From Candidatus Gastranaerophilales bacterium (lineage in GTDB: Bacteria > Cyanobacteriota > Vampirovibrionia > Gastranaerophilales > Gastranaerophilaceae): a DNA stretch of 64,000 nucleotides. Under the pieces are notes generated by a model. It searched no databases. It was not told the DNA's origin and saw only the letters and a program-made list of their open reading frames with translations. Where the stretch lies: positions 124,001 through 188,000 of the forward strand of contig CAJUJH010000003.1 of the NCBI GenBank assembly GCA_910586855.1, in the 5' to 3' direction. This document shows, in pieces, positions 33,535 to 43,348 of the stretch. The number at the start of each line of letters is the position of its first letter. The first letter of the stretch is position 1. The position numbers and the translations under genes are program-made.

Positions 33535-34245
33535 ATGAGAAGAGCTGAGTTTTTAAGAAAGACAAAAGTACTTGTGGTAGATGATAATTATGACCATGCT
33601 TCAGGGATTAGAGAATTAATCAACCTTGAAAATGATTATGAAGTAATTGCAAATGCCGGAAATGTAAATGTTGCACTTTCTTTAATTAAAAAATATCAGC
33701 CTGATATTGTTTTAATGGATATGAACATGCCTGATATTGACGGCATTACAGCAATCTCAGAAATTGAAAAATTAAACCTGACAACAAAAGTAATAGCACT
33801 TACAGGTTATGATGATGCTGATTTAATCTTCAGAGCAATGAAAATAGGAGCAAGAGGATATATCTTAAAAACTATGGCATCTGCTCAATTAATCCATGCG
33901 CTTGATGAAGTAAGCCAAGGAAAAATCTATCTTCCAAACGTTTTATGCTCTAAGTTCTTTGAATATTTCCAAAACTTTGAAAAGAATGAAAAATTAAATG
34001 CAAAAGAAGACGAAGAAAACCTTCTAAACTACTTAACAAACAGAGAAGAAGAAGTATTAGGATTATTAACCCAAGGGGTAACATATAAAGGGGTTGCAAA
34101 AAAATTATTTATCTCTGAAACTACTGTTAAAACCCACGTTAATAATATTTTCCAAAAATTACAGGTTAATGACAGAACACAAGCTGTTTTATACGCAATT
34201 AAAAAAGGTTTTATGACCAGAAACAACATAAAAATTGCAGTGTAA
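33535..34245 (+). CDS. NarL/LuxR-family response regulator
   Basis: 236 residues: receiver domain (about 10-130) with D62 in V-L-M-D-M-N-M-P-D as phosphoacceptor and K112 in G-Y-I-L-K. The linker is charged. A C-terminal LuxR-type HTH (about 165-225) has L-T-N-R-E-E-E-V-L, A-K-K-L-F-I-S-E-T-T-V-K-T-H-V and L-Q-V-N-D-R-T-Q-A. SD GCGGAGG precedes the ATG. It is 23 nt upstream of the kinase gene, so the two form a two-component pair. Confidence 0.93.
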   Translation: MRRAEFLRKTKVLVVDDNYDHASGIRELINLENDYEVIANAGNVNVALSLIKKYQPDIVLMDMNMPDIDGITAISEIEKLNLTTKVIALTGYDDADLIFRAMKIGARGYILKTMASAQLIHALDEVSQGKIYLPNVLCSKFFEYFQNFEKNEKLNAKEDEENLLNYLTNREEEVLGLLTQGVTYKGVAKKLFISETTVKTHVNNIFQKLQVNDRTQAVLYAIKKGFMTRNNIKIAV

Positions 34246-34268
34246 ACCTTTTAAAACAGGAAAACAAT

Positions 34269-35489
34269 ATGTCTAAATTCTATCAAAATTTAAAAAACTT
34301 TATATTAATTGAAGACAGGCTGAACACCAGCCTGTTTTCCAAAAAGAGCATAATTTCAATAATAAGATGTATATTAGAACCTCTTGCAGCAGAAAATGTG
34401 CCATCGGTTATTATTCACAGACTAAAAAATACCGAAAATCTTGATAGTATTGTAAAAAGACTTGAATACTCAAGAAATATTGAGATGTACAATTTTTTAG
34501 ACCCTGATATTGTTCTAAAAGATGATTTAATTGAACTTGAATTTATTCTTTTAACATCATCCAGATACAATGCTGTATTTATGTGGGATTATTCAGATGA
34601 TGAAAAGAAAGAAAATTCATATGTTTATATGAAATTAAACTCAAAAAATGTAAATCATATCTTTGAAATTTTATCAAACAATATGAAGGTTGACCTAAAG
34701 GAAAAATTTTATTCATTTAAGCCTGAAAGACGTGAAAATGAGCTTTTAAACCATTGCATTTCAAATATTGTAAAAAATCTAAACGAAGCAAACAACGAAA
34801 ATGAATTTAATAATAATGCGCTAAATTTTGAGCCTAAAGATGAGTGTAAAAAATTAAAAGAGCAAATACGCCACACAAGCCATGAAATAAGAAATCAGCT
34901 AAGTGTTTTAGATATTTATTCAAAAATTTTAGAAAAGAAATTTAACGACGATAAAACTTCATCTTTAATTAGAAAATCCATTTCTTTAATCAATATGGAA
35001 TTAAATGAACTTAAACAATTTGACAATCTTCAATTAAAAGAAACTTCCGTTGAAGATATTATCCCTGTTTCAATCCAAATGTTTGAAGAAATTGTGAAAC
35101 AAAACAATAATAAAATAATTTTTATAAATTCTACCCTTGATGGCGATAAAAGAAAAGTCTTACTAGATGAAGAAAAGTTTTTGGCTGTTTTAAACAATGT
35201 AATTAAAAATGCCAACCAATTCACACAAAATGATGAAATCATTATAGAGCTTTCAAAAGATAAAAATTACGTTAAAATCTCAGTTCAAAACCACGGAGAA
35301 CCCATTGAAGACAGCGTTAAAAATAAAATCTTTAAAGACGGTTTTACAACACGCGAAAACGGTTTTGGAATAGGGTTAAGCGTTTCAAAAAAATATTTAG
35401 CAGAACAATTGGGGTCAATTGAATTAACTTGCTCTGATGAAGAAAAAACAGAATTTTTAATTACACTACCCTTGATGGATGTTATTTAG
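34269..35489 (+). CDS. Soluble histidine kinase
   Basis: 406 residues without TM segments. The N-terminal 190 residues are an unrecognised sensory region. The H-box is H-T-S-H205-E-I-R-N-Q-L. The HATPase domain has N-N-V-I-K-N-A (N box), a G1-like E-P-I-E-D and G-F-G-I-G-L-S-V. It presumably phosphorylates the adjacent NarL-type regulator. With no membrane anchor it senses an internal signal or a partner protein. Confidence 0.9.
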   Translation: MSKFYQNLKNFILIEDRLNTSLFSKKSIISIIRCILEPLAAENVPSVIIHRLKNTENLDSIVKRLEYSRNIEMYNFLDPDIVLKDDLIELEFILLTSSRYNAVFMWDYSDDEKKENSYVYMKLNSKNVNHIFEILSNNMKVDLKEKFYSFKPERRENELLNHCISNIVKNLNEANNENEFNNNALNFEPKDECKKLKEQIRHTSHEIRNQLSVLDIYSKILEKKFNDDKTSSLIRKSISLINMELNELKQFDNLQLKETSVEDIIPVSIQMFEEIVKQNNNKIIFINSTLDGDKRKVLLDEEKFLAVLNNVIKNANQFTQNDEIIIELSKDKNYVKISVQNHGEPIEDSVKNKIFKDGFTTRENGFGIGLSVSKKYLAEQLGSIELTCSDEEKTEFLITLPLMDVI

Positions 35490-35598
35490 TTTATATTTAT
35501 TGAATTATATTTAGTACATTGAGAATTGAATAAATAAAGATACAGGCTAAAGATTTTAACCCGACATTTCAACTGACTTTAAAAGAAAGAAAGTCGCA

Positions 35599-35676
35599 AT
35601 GTTAGTTGAAATCAGCGAAAAAGAGCTAATACTGTTAATTGTACTAGCTCTTACACTAAAAGCTCTATTAAACTAG
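35599..35676 (+). CDS. Possible 25-aa hydrophobic small protein
   Basis: ATG 35599, preceded by GAAAGAAAG, encodes M-L-V-E-I-S-E-K-E-L-I-L-L-I-V-L-A-L-T-L and five further residues to TAG 35674-35676. The sequence is an amphipathic to hydrophobic helix. A strong terminator follows at once. It lies in the 274-bp gap after the kinase gene. It could be a real membrane peptide or the truncated start of a small S-E-K-E-L-type protein. Confidence 0.35.
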   Translation: MLVEISEKELILLIVLALTLKALLN

Positions 35677-35681
35677 GGCTG

Positions 35682-35723
35682 CAGGTGTGGGTGTATTCGC
35701 CACCCATGCCTGTATTTTTATTT
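35682..35723 (+). terminator. Rho-independent terminator
   Basis: CAGG-TG-TGGGTG (35682-35693) pairs with CACCCA-TG-CCTG (35701-35712), followed by a T-rich tail. It closes the regulator/kinase transcript. Confidence 0.75.
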
Positions 35724-35763
35724 TAACCCATTTCCAACATTTTTCAACATGCAGATAAAAGTT

Positions 35764-36831
35764 TTATTTACCTGCATCTTCAAGGTTTGTGCTTAATGAA
35801 ATCCTCTTATCATCAGGGTTAAATTTCAATATAACAGTATCTATCTCATCGCCAACATCTAAAATAACACCATGTTCATTTTGATACTGTAATAATTCAC
35901 CTTGCGGCAAAAGCGCTTCAACACAAGGATATACTTCAACAAATGCACCAAAATGTTTAATTCTTGTAATTTTACCCTTAACAATAGCGCCTTCTTGAAT
36001 TTTGCCTTTAGCTTCAATCCAAGGGTCCGGTTCAAGATTCTTTAAGCTCAAAGATACTCTTTGTTTATCAAAATCTATACCTATAATTTCAATATTTATC
36101 TTCTCGCCTACTTTTAGGATATCATTTGGATGGTCAACCCATTTCCAGCTGATTTGAGATAACGGCAATAACCCATCTACTCCGCCGATATCAATAAATG
36201 CGCCAAAATCTGCAATTCTTACAACTTCACCTTTTACAACCTGACCAACTTCAAGCTGTCCGAATACATCTTTTTTAATATCTTCAATAGAATCAGCATA
36301 AACTTTTCTGTTTGAAAGAATAAAATTATTTTGCGAAACATCAATGCTCAAAATCTTTAGTTCTATCTTTTGACCAATAATATTTTCAACTTCTTTTGCT
36401 CTTAGATGGGAAGACGGCACAAAACCGCGAACACCCATGACTTCAACAAGCACACCGCCCTTAACAGACTGCACCACAGTTCCTTCAATAACTTTATCAG
36501 CCTCTTTAATTTCTTCTAATTGTTTCCAGCTGTATGCGCTTGCTACTTTTTTATATGAAACTGTAAAGCGCCCGTCTTCATCTTCTTCTCTTATGATTAA
36601 AAATTCATAAGCTTCATCTTTTTTTAGAATATCCTCAATGTTGTCCTCTTTATTAAGCTTTGCTTCTCTTTCAGGGCAAATTGCATTTGTTTTGGCACCA
36701 ATATCTACAATGGCACCTTCTGAATCAAAACCGCAAACAGTTCCTTGAACTAAATCACCCTTCTGAAATTTATACTCATACTGACTTAATAGCTGCGCAT
36801 ATTCAGCATCGCTTAACTCATTAGACAACAT
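35764..36831 (-). CDS. rpsA: 30S ribosomal protein S1-like, four S1 domains
   Basis: 355 residues from ATG 36831, preceded by AAAAGGAG; a longer frame from TTG 36855 would overlap that SD. Four S1 OB-folds: G-D-L-V-Q-G-T-V, D-K-V-I-E-G-T-V, G-Q-V-V-K-G-E-V-V-R-I-A-D-F-G-A-F-I and G-A-I-V-K-G-K-I-T-R-I-K-H-F-G-A-F-V. It binds mRNA and helps recruit it to the 30S subunit. The short form is typical of cyanobacteria and Firmicutes, against six domains in proteobacteria. Confidence 0.92.
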   Translation of the reverse strand: MLSNELSDAEYAQLLSQYEYKFQKGDLVQGTVCGFDSEGAIVDIGAKTNAICPEREAKLNKEDNIEDILKKDEAYEFLIIREEDEDGRFTVSYKKVASAYSWKQLEEIKEADKVIEGTVVQSVKGGVLVEVMGVRGFVPSSHLRAKEVENIIGQKIELKILSIDVSQNNFILSNRKVYADSIEDIKKDVFGQLEVGQVVKGEVVRIADFGAFIDIGGVDGLLPLSQISWKWVDHPNDILKVGEKINIEIIGIDFDKQRVSLSLKNLEPDPWIEAKGKIQEGAIVKGKITRIKHFGAFVEVYPCVEALLPQGELLQYQNEHGVILDVGDEIDTVILKFNPDDKRISLSTNLEDAGK

Positions 36832-36919
36832 TAAAAAGATACTCCTTTTTATCAAACCTAAACCATTATTAAGATTATTATAACAAAAATTTATAAAATT
36901 TAAGAAAATATGTTAAAGT

Positions 36920-36949
36920 TTGACTTTACACATCTTAACATTGTATAAT
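36920..36949 (+). promoter_or_regulatory. Promoter of the WYL regulator pair
   Basis: TTGACT (36920-36925) and TATAAT (36944-36949), spacer 18 bp, 40 bp before ATG 36990. Confidence 0.6.
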
Positions 36950-36989
36950 AAATTTATCGCTGAATTTAGTTTATAAGAAAACGTTAGTT

Positions 36990-37907
36990 ATGGAATTAAA
37001 ACAAAAAGTATCAACTACTGGTCTTAGGATATTATCTGTATTAGATATATTACTAAAAGGACCCGCTTCAAAAAATGAAATTTCAGACAGCCTTGTCAAA
37101 ATTCCCTGGATAAAAAATATAACAAAAGAAACAATAGGGCTTGATATAAATACGCTGAAATCTGCAGGCTTTGAAATTGAAAACATGGGAAAAGCAGCCA
37201 ATTACCGCTACAAAATCAATTGGAGCCCGATAAAATTCAAATTAACAAAAAAAGAGCTCTCCGTTTTATGTAATCTAAAAAATGCAGTAATAGAACTGTC
37301 AGAGCCTTACTATATAATAAAACTTTATCGGTTGTTTGAAAAAATAACACAATTTATTGAAGATGATGATAATATAAATGAGCTTATGAACTTTCAATAT
37401 TTTCTAAATGTTGATTTTACCCTTCTAAATGAGCTTTATACCCTGATTAAAAGAAAAAAAGAGGTGAAATTATTATACAACTCACCTGATTTTGGACATA
37501 AAGAAATTTTAATTAAATTAAAAGAAATTAAATACAACAATTCAAAACTATATCTGACAGGATACAGCCCAAATTATCCAAACGTCGCAGTTTTGAGGGT
37601 GGATAATATTATCCAAGTTTTAAAAATATTAAAACCAAAAGAAAAAACCATAAAACCAAAAATGAACACTGTCGTTTATAAAATAAAAGCAGATGCAAAA
37701 AATAAAACCAACTTAATGGATGAAGAAAAAGTCATTTCCCAGAATAATAACTTCATAAAAATAGAATTAAAGTCCGATAATGATTTTATGATAATTCAAA
37801 GACTTTTAAATTTCGGCAGTGATTTAGTTTATATAAAAAATAAAGACATAGAAGAAAAATATATATCCAAATTAAGCGCAATAAAAGAAATTTATAAAGG
37901 GGAATAA
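36990..37907 (+). CDS. WYL-domain transcriptional regulator, copy 1
   Basis: 305 residues: an N-terminal winged-HTH-like region (about 5-70; G-L-R-I-L-S-V-L-D-I-L-L-K-G), then a WYL-type sensor region with I-K-R-K-K-E-V-K-L-L-Y and L-Y-L-T-G-Y-S-P, and a WCX-like C-terminus. WYL proteins bind nucleotides or nucleic acid and control stress or defence genes. No defence genes adjoin it. One nt separates it from its paralog. Confidence 0.7.
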   Translation: MELKQKVSTTGLRILSVLDILLKGPASKNEISDSLVKIPWIKNITKETIGLDINTLKSAGFEIENMGKAANYRYKINWSPIKFKLTKKELSVLCNLKNAVIELSEPYYIIKLYRLFEKITQFIEDDDNINELMNFQYFLNVDFTLLNELYTLIKRKKEVKLLYNSPDFGHKEILIKLKEIKYNNSKLYLTGYSPNYPNVAVLRVDNIIQVLKILKPKEKTIKPKMNTVVYKIKADAKNKTNLMDEEKVISQNNNFIKIELKSDNDFMIIQRLLNFGSDLVYIKNKDIEEKYISKLSAIKEIYKGE

Positions 37908-37908
37908 A

Positions 37909-38808
37909 ATGAAAACCAAAAATTTATCCACACCTTTAAAAATAATCAAAATTTTAAAACTTATGACTGAAAAACCTGTAGCCTTAGAGGAAATTATGTC
38001 ATTTCTTGAAGAAGATAACAGTTTTGTAAATAAAGAAACAATCTCAAAATATTTTGCCACATTAAGAAATGCCGGATGTGACATTCAAAAAAGAAAAAAT
38101 AAATTCTACATAAAATATCCTGTCTTAAATTTCACAAATACTGAACTCAGTACTCTTTCAATCCTTCAAAAAACAGCCTCTAATCTTTGCTCAAAAAAGG
38201 ATAATGACGAATTTTTGAAGTTTATAGACAAGCTTTTTACTCTTGTTGATAAAACAGAAGTTAATTATTATAAAAATATTTTACAAAATTCAGAAAACAA
38301 AAGCCTTATAGATAAAGAATTAACCAATAGATTCAAAGACAAAATTGAAACCATATCCCAATTTATGGGAGCATCTGCCCAAAAAATAAAGATAACATAC
38401 CAAGAAAAAATTTATAATATAATTCCATTAAAATTTCATTATTTTAAACACTCTATCTGTCTTTTTGGATATGACTGTCTGAATAAAGTAAACAAAAATT
38501 TTTCTTTAAGTCATATTTCAGATATCAAACAAACACCAATACTGGCTCAAAATATGGATTTCAGCCTATCTACCACTTTTAAAATAAAGGGAAGATTGAA
38601 AAACGGATATCTTTTAAAAGAAGGGGAAATTCTCTCCTCATATGATGATTACGCAATTGTTACAAATAAAAATGAGGATAAAGAAGTATTGTTCAAAAGG
38701 TTATTAAAATATGGCACCTATTGCGAAGTTTTATACCCTAAAAGCGACAGAGAAAAATTTATAAATTTGGTTGAAAACCTTATTTCAAGACATACCCAAA
38801 ATGCCTAA
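37909..38808 (+). CDS. WYL-domain transcriptional regulator, copy 2
   Basis: 299 residues, a diverged tandem paralog of the preceding gene with the same plan. HTH (P-L-K-I-I-K-I-L-K-L-M-T-E-K-P), a helical linker, a WYL-like segment (K-I-T-Y-Q-E-K-I-Y-N-I-I-P-L-K) and C-terminal L-L-K-Y-G-T-Y-C-E-V. The GGGG SD sits at the end of the upstream gene, so translation is coupled. A heteromeric regulator, as in PafBC (two tandem WYL proteins), is a reasonable analogy. Confidence 0.68.
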   Translation: MKTKNLSTPLKIIKILKLMTEKPVALEEIMSFLEEDNSFVNKETISKYFATLRNAGCDIQKRKNKFYIKYPVLNFTNTELSTLSILQKTASNLCSKKDNDEFLKFIDKLFTLVDKTEVNYYKNILQNSENKSLIDKELTNRFKDKIETISQFMGASAQKIKITYQEKIYNIIPLKFHYFKHSICLFGYDCLNKVNKNFSLSHISDIKQTPILAQNMDFSLSTTFKIKGRLKNGYLLKEGEILSSYDDYAIVTNKNEDKEVLFKRLLKYGTYCEVLYPKSDREKFINLVENLISRHTQNA

Positions 38809-38811
38809 AAA

Positions 38812-39549
38812 TTAGAACATGCCAAGTTTTTTATTTAATTTTAAAATACTGTTTCTAATCTCTAAATCATTCGGGCTTACAACATATGCCATTTGATAAT
38901 AGCTTAAAGCAAGGTCCTCTTTACCGTATATTTCAAGCATCTTTGCGATATTAAAATAAGCATCGGTGCAATACGGGTTAATTTGAAGCGTTGCAAGATA
39001 TTCTCTTGCAGCCTCTTTAAAATTACCAAGCATTCTTAAAATATCTGCTTTTAAAAAATGCCCCAAAGCATAATTATTATTGAATTTTAATGCTTTATCT
39101 ATCTGACTTATAGCCTCATCATATTTTTCTTCTTTTTTTAATTTGATTGCATAGGCATAAATGTATTCTGGTCTATTTGGATATTTTTTAACCAATTTTT
39201 CAATATCTAAAGAAGCATCATCAAAATCTACTTCACCATTATTTGAAAAAGAAATATTATAAACGCTTGGAGCAATATTATTTCCCAAAGTCATATGATT
39301 TTTATTTCTTTTTTTCAAAAATACTTCAGAGCTTGAGAGCATATTAATGGGTTTAAATTTTACAAAATATCCAAGGTCAGAATATTCAATGTTTGGGATT
39401 CCTACAAAATCAAACGATGATTTATATATGACATTATCATTTATATCTTTTACATAATCGTATGAAATGCCGGCACTCATCTGGACAGCATTAGCACTAT
39501 TTATTGTAAATAAAACAATTAGCAACAATATAATATTTTGAATTTTCAT
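38812..39549 (-). CDS. Secreted TPR-repeat protein
   Basis: 245 residues with a signal peptide (M-K-I-Q-N-I-I-L-L-L-I-V-L-F-T-I, then N-S-A-N-A). The first 110 residues are beta-rich; then about four TPR units follow (Y-A-Y-A-I-K-L-K-K-E-E-K-Y-D-E-A, A-L-G-H-F-L-K-A-D-I-L, A-Y-F-N-I-A-K-M-L). It is likely a periplasmic or cell-surface scaffold. It overlaps the HD gene by one nt (TAATG). Confidence 0.75.
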   Translation of the reverse strand: MKIQNIILLLIVLFTINSANAVQMSAGISYDYVKDINDNVIYKSSFDFVGIPNIEYSDLGYFVKFKPINMLSSSEVFLKKRNKNHMTLGNNIAPSVYNISFSNNGEVDFDDASLDIEKLVKKYPNRPEYIYAYAIKLKKEEKYDEAISQIDKALKFNNNYALGHFLKADILRMLGNFKEAAREYLATLQINPYCTDAYFNIAKMLEIYGKEDLALSYYQMAYVVSPNDLEIRNSILKLNKKLGMF

Positions 39550-40151
39550 TAATTAAATTGAACCTTTATATCCAATGTTTTTTCAAGAAGCTCTTTTTTC
39601 TTATCCAAAAGTTCCTTAAACCCGATATTTAACATTATATTTACGCTTAAAATTAATGTCAAAATTCTTGAATTTTCATCAAATTTAAGTTCAAAATCAT
39701 CAACCATATTAAAATGATTATAGTCTAAAGCATCTGCAAGCCTTACTATCCCAGAAAAAACATCGACTTTTCTTTGCAAATTATTGTTAAGCATTTTGTA
39801 ATATTTATGCTTATTAATATCGGGATGCGCTCTTCTATGGTATCTGACAATATTTGCAACAACAAGGTTGGATTCTTCATCCAGTCCTGAAATTTTATTA
39901 TCTATAATTAAATCCCGCCCGATTTTATGATGACCCTTATCCATTTTTTTTTCAAAAACAACACCTATATCATGCAATAAAGCCCCGTATTCAAGCAGTT
40001 TTATATCTTCTTTATTTTCAAATTGATTCAAATTAGGAAAAAAATTTTTTAATTTATAAAACATTCTGAGACTTAATCTTGCAACAAGTTTTGAATGGTC
40101 AATTAAAGAATCCTGCCATAAATAATTTTTCATAAAATCCTTTAATTCCAT
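39549..40151 (-). CDS. HD-domain protein related to the Ppx/GppA C-terminal domain
   Basis: 200 residues. H-D in L-L-H-D-I-G-V near residue 60, with upstream H-S-K-L-V-A-R-L and downstream Y-H-R-R-A-H and R-L-A-D-A-L-D, are metal-binding positions of the HD fold. The spacing matches the HD domain at the end of exopolyphosphatase/pppGpp phosphatase, here as a stand-alone protein. The substrate may be a (cyclic) nucleotide or polyphosphate; not determinable. It lies directly downstream of cheA. Confidence 0.72.
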   Translation of the reverse strand: MELKDFMKNYLWQDSLIDHSKLVARLSLRMFYKLKNFFPNLNQFENKEDIKLLEYGALLHDIGVVFEKKMDKGHHKIGRDLIIDNKISGLDEESNLVVANIVRYHRRAHPDINKHKYYKMLNNNLQRKVDVFSGIVRLADALDYNHFNMVDDFELKFDENSRILTLILSVNIMLNIGFKELLDKKKELLEKTLDIKVQFN

Positions 40152-40176
40152 TTTTTAATAAACCTTTTAATACTAC

Positions 40177-43100
40177 CTATTTCTCGCCAAGATATTTATT
40201 TATCAATGATAAGAATTTTCTCTGTTCAAAATCATCTTTTCGTATAAAATCCTGAACATCAACATCTGCATATATTTTATTTGTAATATGTTCTTTTACA
40301 GATGTTAATACAATAACAGGAGTGCTTGCATATTTCTTCTGCTTACGAAGTTCTTTAACAAATTCCATGCCGGATAAATGAGGCATTTCATGGTCTGTTA
40401 CAATTAAATCAAAAATATCATTTTCAAGAAGTTTAAGTGCTTCTTTTGGATTGCCGCAAACTTCAACCTGATAGCCGCAGTTCATCAATATACTTTTTTG
40501 CAAAGTTCTGGTTGTTAAAGAATCATCTAAAACAAATATCTTCTTTTTAGCGTTAGCCTCAAGCGCCCGCACTCTGGTAGATGGGATAATATTTGTGCTT
40601 GCTTTCCTTGAAAGCGTTGTGTTTAGAATATCTGTCATATTTAATATTAAACACATTTCACCTGATGCCAAGGTTGTTATTCCGGCAATATTTTTTACCC
40701 TAAATAACGGAGGAGAGAGTTTTTTATGAAGTATTTCCTGGTCTCCGATTAATTTTTCAATAATAATCCCGAGTCTTGAATTTTCAGATTCAACAATAAC
40801 AAGCGTATATTTTTCGGTTTCTCTGGGCTTATTTTCAAGTTCAAGAATTTGAGATAATGTGTAAACCTGAATTACTTCACCATTGTGTATATAGTGATTT
40901 TTACCATCTCTTATAAATACATCATTAGGGTCAATCCTTAAAACTGTTTGAATAGATGAAGCGGGAAGTGCGTATAATTGCCCCTGTTCCATAATAATAA
41001 ATGTACGCAAAGTTGCCATTGTTGTGGGTAATTCCATAGTAACAAGGGTTCCTTTGTTTAATTCTGAATATACATCAATTCTGCCGTTTAACTGTGAAAT
41101 TTTTGTATGAACAATGTCAAGCCCTAAACCACGTCCTGAAAGCTCTGTAACCGTATCCCCGGTTGAAAACCCCGGATAAAATATTAGATTTACAACCTGT
41201 TCTTCAGGAAGATTATCTATCTCAGCTTGAGTAAATAATCCTTTTTCAACAGCCCTCTGTTTAATCTTTTCTACATCAATTCCTTTGCCGTCATCTTTTA
41301 CATTGATAATAATTTTGCTTTCTTTTTGAATAGCCTGAATTTCAATGCTTCCAACTCTGTTTTTTCCAAGCCTTTCCCTCTCATCAGGCTTTTCTATACC
41401 ATGGTCAATAGAATTTCTTATAATATGCATTATAGGAATTTTAATATCTTCAATAATCTTTTTATCGGCAGAAACATCAGCACCCTCTATTTTAAAATCG
41501 ATTTCCTTACCCTTATCTTTTGCAATATTGTGCACCATTCTTGGGAAAAGACCAAACACTGTTGATAATGGTAAAATACGCATATTTTTTACCATTGATT
41601 CAAGTTCATCTGATGTAGAGTATAATTTTGAGTTATTCTCCTGCAATTGCTTCATCAAAGTATCAATACTTGTCATAAGAGCATTCATTTTCTCAAAATT
41701 AGCATTATGAAGCGAAATAAGCTGTTTATTATATCCTATAAAAGACTGCATGTTTCGTAAAGCTTCATCCCCGCCTTGATTTACAAGGTGTTTTTTATCA
41801 AAAAATTTCATATAATAGCCGATTTTATGATAATTTTTCTGCCAATCTACAAAATCATTTTGAATATTCTTTGCCAAAGATAAAAGCTCTCTGGTTTTAA
41901 TCCTTGTAACAATCAAGTCTCCAATTTGATTAACAAGCTGGTCTAATTTACCTGAATCTACCCTTAGTGTTTTAATTGCAGTGGTATCAAAATTTACAAG
42001 CCAATCATTAGAGCTCAACTGCTGCATTTTGATTTTTGTCTTGCTCTTTTTATTTTGAATTGCAGGCTTACTATTTAGGGAAAACTGCACCATCTGTTCA
42101 ATAATTGCAGCCTTTTGGTCCAAAAGTTCAATATCATCTGAAATATCTTTAAAAGAATTTTTTGATGAGTTTTTTTCAATGATTTTTCCTGCAGTTTCAA
42201 CAATTTCTTTTATAATTCCGATTGTATCTTTATCAAACGGAGCATTATTGTTTTCATATATTGCAATAATTTTTAATACGGTAACAAATATTTTTTTGAA
42301 GTTTTCTTCTTCAATCCTTGAAATTGTTTCATTTATGAGACTTTTTATTTCAGCTAAATTAATTTTATTCTCTAAAAGCGTCGGAACTTTTTTTGTAATA
42401 TTTTTTATTAATTCTAAAAGTTCAGCATCTTTTAATTTATTAATAGGGGTGGTTTCCTTGGGTTCTTCGTTTTTAAAAGCCCTTGGCTCCTCTGACACTA
42501 ATTTATATGCATTTTCGTAATAATTCTTTACCTTAATGTCTTCATTTTTACAAATTTCATTAAAATATTGAACAATCTCATTAATCTGAAGATTCAAATC
42601 AATAATAAGGGGGTTTTTTGCACTATACTCATCCTTTGTTTTCCCGGATATAATTTCATCAGCAATTTCCATTATTTTGCGTGAAATTTTATCCATATCA
42701 TTTAAACCAATTTCAAAAAGTATATCTGATAACTTTTTAATAATAGGTTTTAAATCTGAAATCTGGCTAAAATCATTTTCCTGAGCACATTTAGAATATA
42801 TGAATATTATACCTGTTAAACAATCTTCAATATCGTTAATATTTCTTAATATATTCTTTTTTATCTCTGAAAATTTAACTGATTCTTTTTCAGGACTTTG
42901 AACAGATACAACGTCTTCGCTATTTCCTTCAGCAATTTTCACAAGCCTGTCTATATAAATATCAACTTCATCTGTTACATATTCATTCTTTTGTTCAAAA
43001 GTTTTTTCAATTAGACCTGAAATAAAAGATAAGGCTGATGAAATTGTATCTGTTATATAGCTGTCAGGTACAAGCTTTTCATCCTTTACAAGCCCTAAAA

Positions 43101-43323
43101 TATCTTCAATTTTATGTGCAATATTTTGTATGCCGTTAAACCCGAGCATTCTGGCTGAACCCTTTAAGCTATGGGCATCCCTGAATAATTGCATTGCAAT
43201 TTCTGTATTTTTTGGCTTCTTTTCAAGTATAAGAAGATTTTTATCCATAGATTGCAATATTTCCCCGCTTTCCTGCTGGAAAATATTTAAAATCTCATCA
43301 AGTTCTTCTTGTAAAAATTCCAT
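40177..43323 (-). CDS. cheA: Hybrid chemotaxis kinase CheA with C-terminal receiver
   Basis: 1048 residues. Hpt domain at the N-terminus with H51 in D-A-H-S-L-K-G-S-A-R. A long helical middle (about 140-440) has no clear second Hpt. Then come the dimerisation P3 region, a HATPase with I-R-N-S-I-D-H-G-I-E and G-R-G-L-G-L-D, and a CheW-like P5. The C-terminal receiver (about 925-1048) has V-L-D-D-S and V-T-D-H-E-M-P-H-L-S-G. CheA-REC fusions occur in pilus-type chemosensory systems (PixL/PilL, ChpA). With the large prepilin-like gene in the window, control of type IV pili is an inference. Confidence 0.93.
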   Translation of the reverse strand: MEFLQEELDEILNIFQQESGEILQSMDKNLLILEKKPKNTEIAMQLFRDAHSLKGSARMLGFNGIQNIAHKIEDILGLVKDEKLVPDSYITDTISSALSFISGLIEKTFEQKNEYVTDEVDIYIDRLVKIAEGNSEDVVSVQSPEKESVKFSEIKKNILRNINDIEDCLTGIIFIYSKCAQENDFSQISDLKPIIKKLSDILFEIGLNDMDKISRKIMEIADEIISGKTKDEYSAKNPLIIDLNLQINEIVQYFNEICKNEDIKVKNYYENAYKLVSEEPRAFKNEEPKETTPINKLKDAELLELIKNITKKVPTLLENKINLAEIKSLINETISRIEEENFKKIFVTVLKIIAIYENNNAPFDKDTIGIIKEIVETAGKIIEKNSSKNSFKDISDDIELLDQKAAIIEQMVQFSLNSKPAIQNKKSKTKIKMQQLSSNDWLVNFDTTAIKTLRVDSGKLDQLVNQIGDLIVTRIKTRELLSLAKNIQNDFVDWQKNYHKIGYYMKFFDKKHLVNQGGDEALRNMQSFIGYNKQLISLHNANFEKMNALMTSIDTLMKQLQENNSKLYSTSDELESMVKNMRILPLSTVFGLFPRMVHNIAKDKGKEIDFKIEGADVSADKKIIEDIKIPIMHIIRNSIDHGIEKPDERERLGKNRVGSIEIQAIQKESKIIINVKDDGKGIDVEKIKQRAVEKGLFTQAEIDNLPEEQVVNLIFYPGFSTGDTVTELSGRGLGLDIVHTKISQLNGRIDVYSELNKGTLVTMELPTTMATLRTFIIMEQGQLYALPASSIQTVLRIDPNDVFIRDGKNHYIHNGEVIQVYTLSQILELENKPRETEKYTLVIVESENSRLGIIIEKLIGDQEILHKKLSPPLFRVKNIAGITTLASGEMCLILNMTDILNTTLSRKASTNIIPSTRVRALEANAKKKIFVLDDSLTTRTLQKSILMNCGYQVEVCGNPKEALKLLENDIFDLIVTDHEMPHLSGMEFVKELRKQKKYASTPVIVLTSVKEHITNKIYADVDVQDFIRKDDFEQRKFLSLINKYLGEK

Positions 43324-43348
43324 TAATTAAACCTGTTAAAATCCGTAT

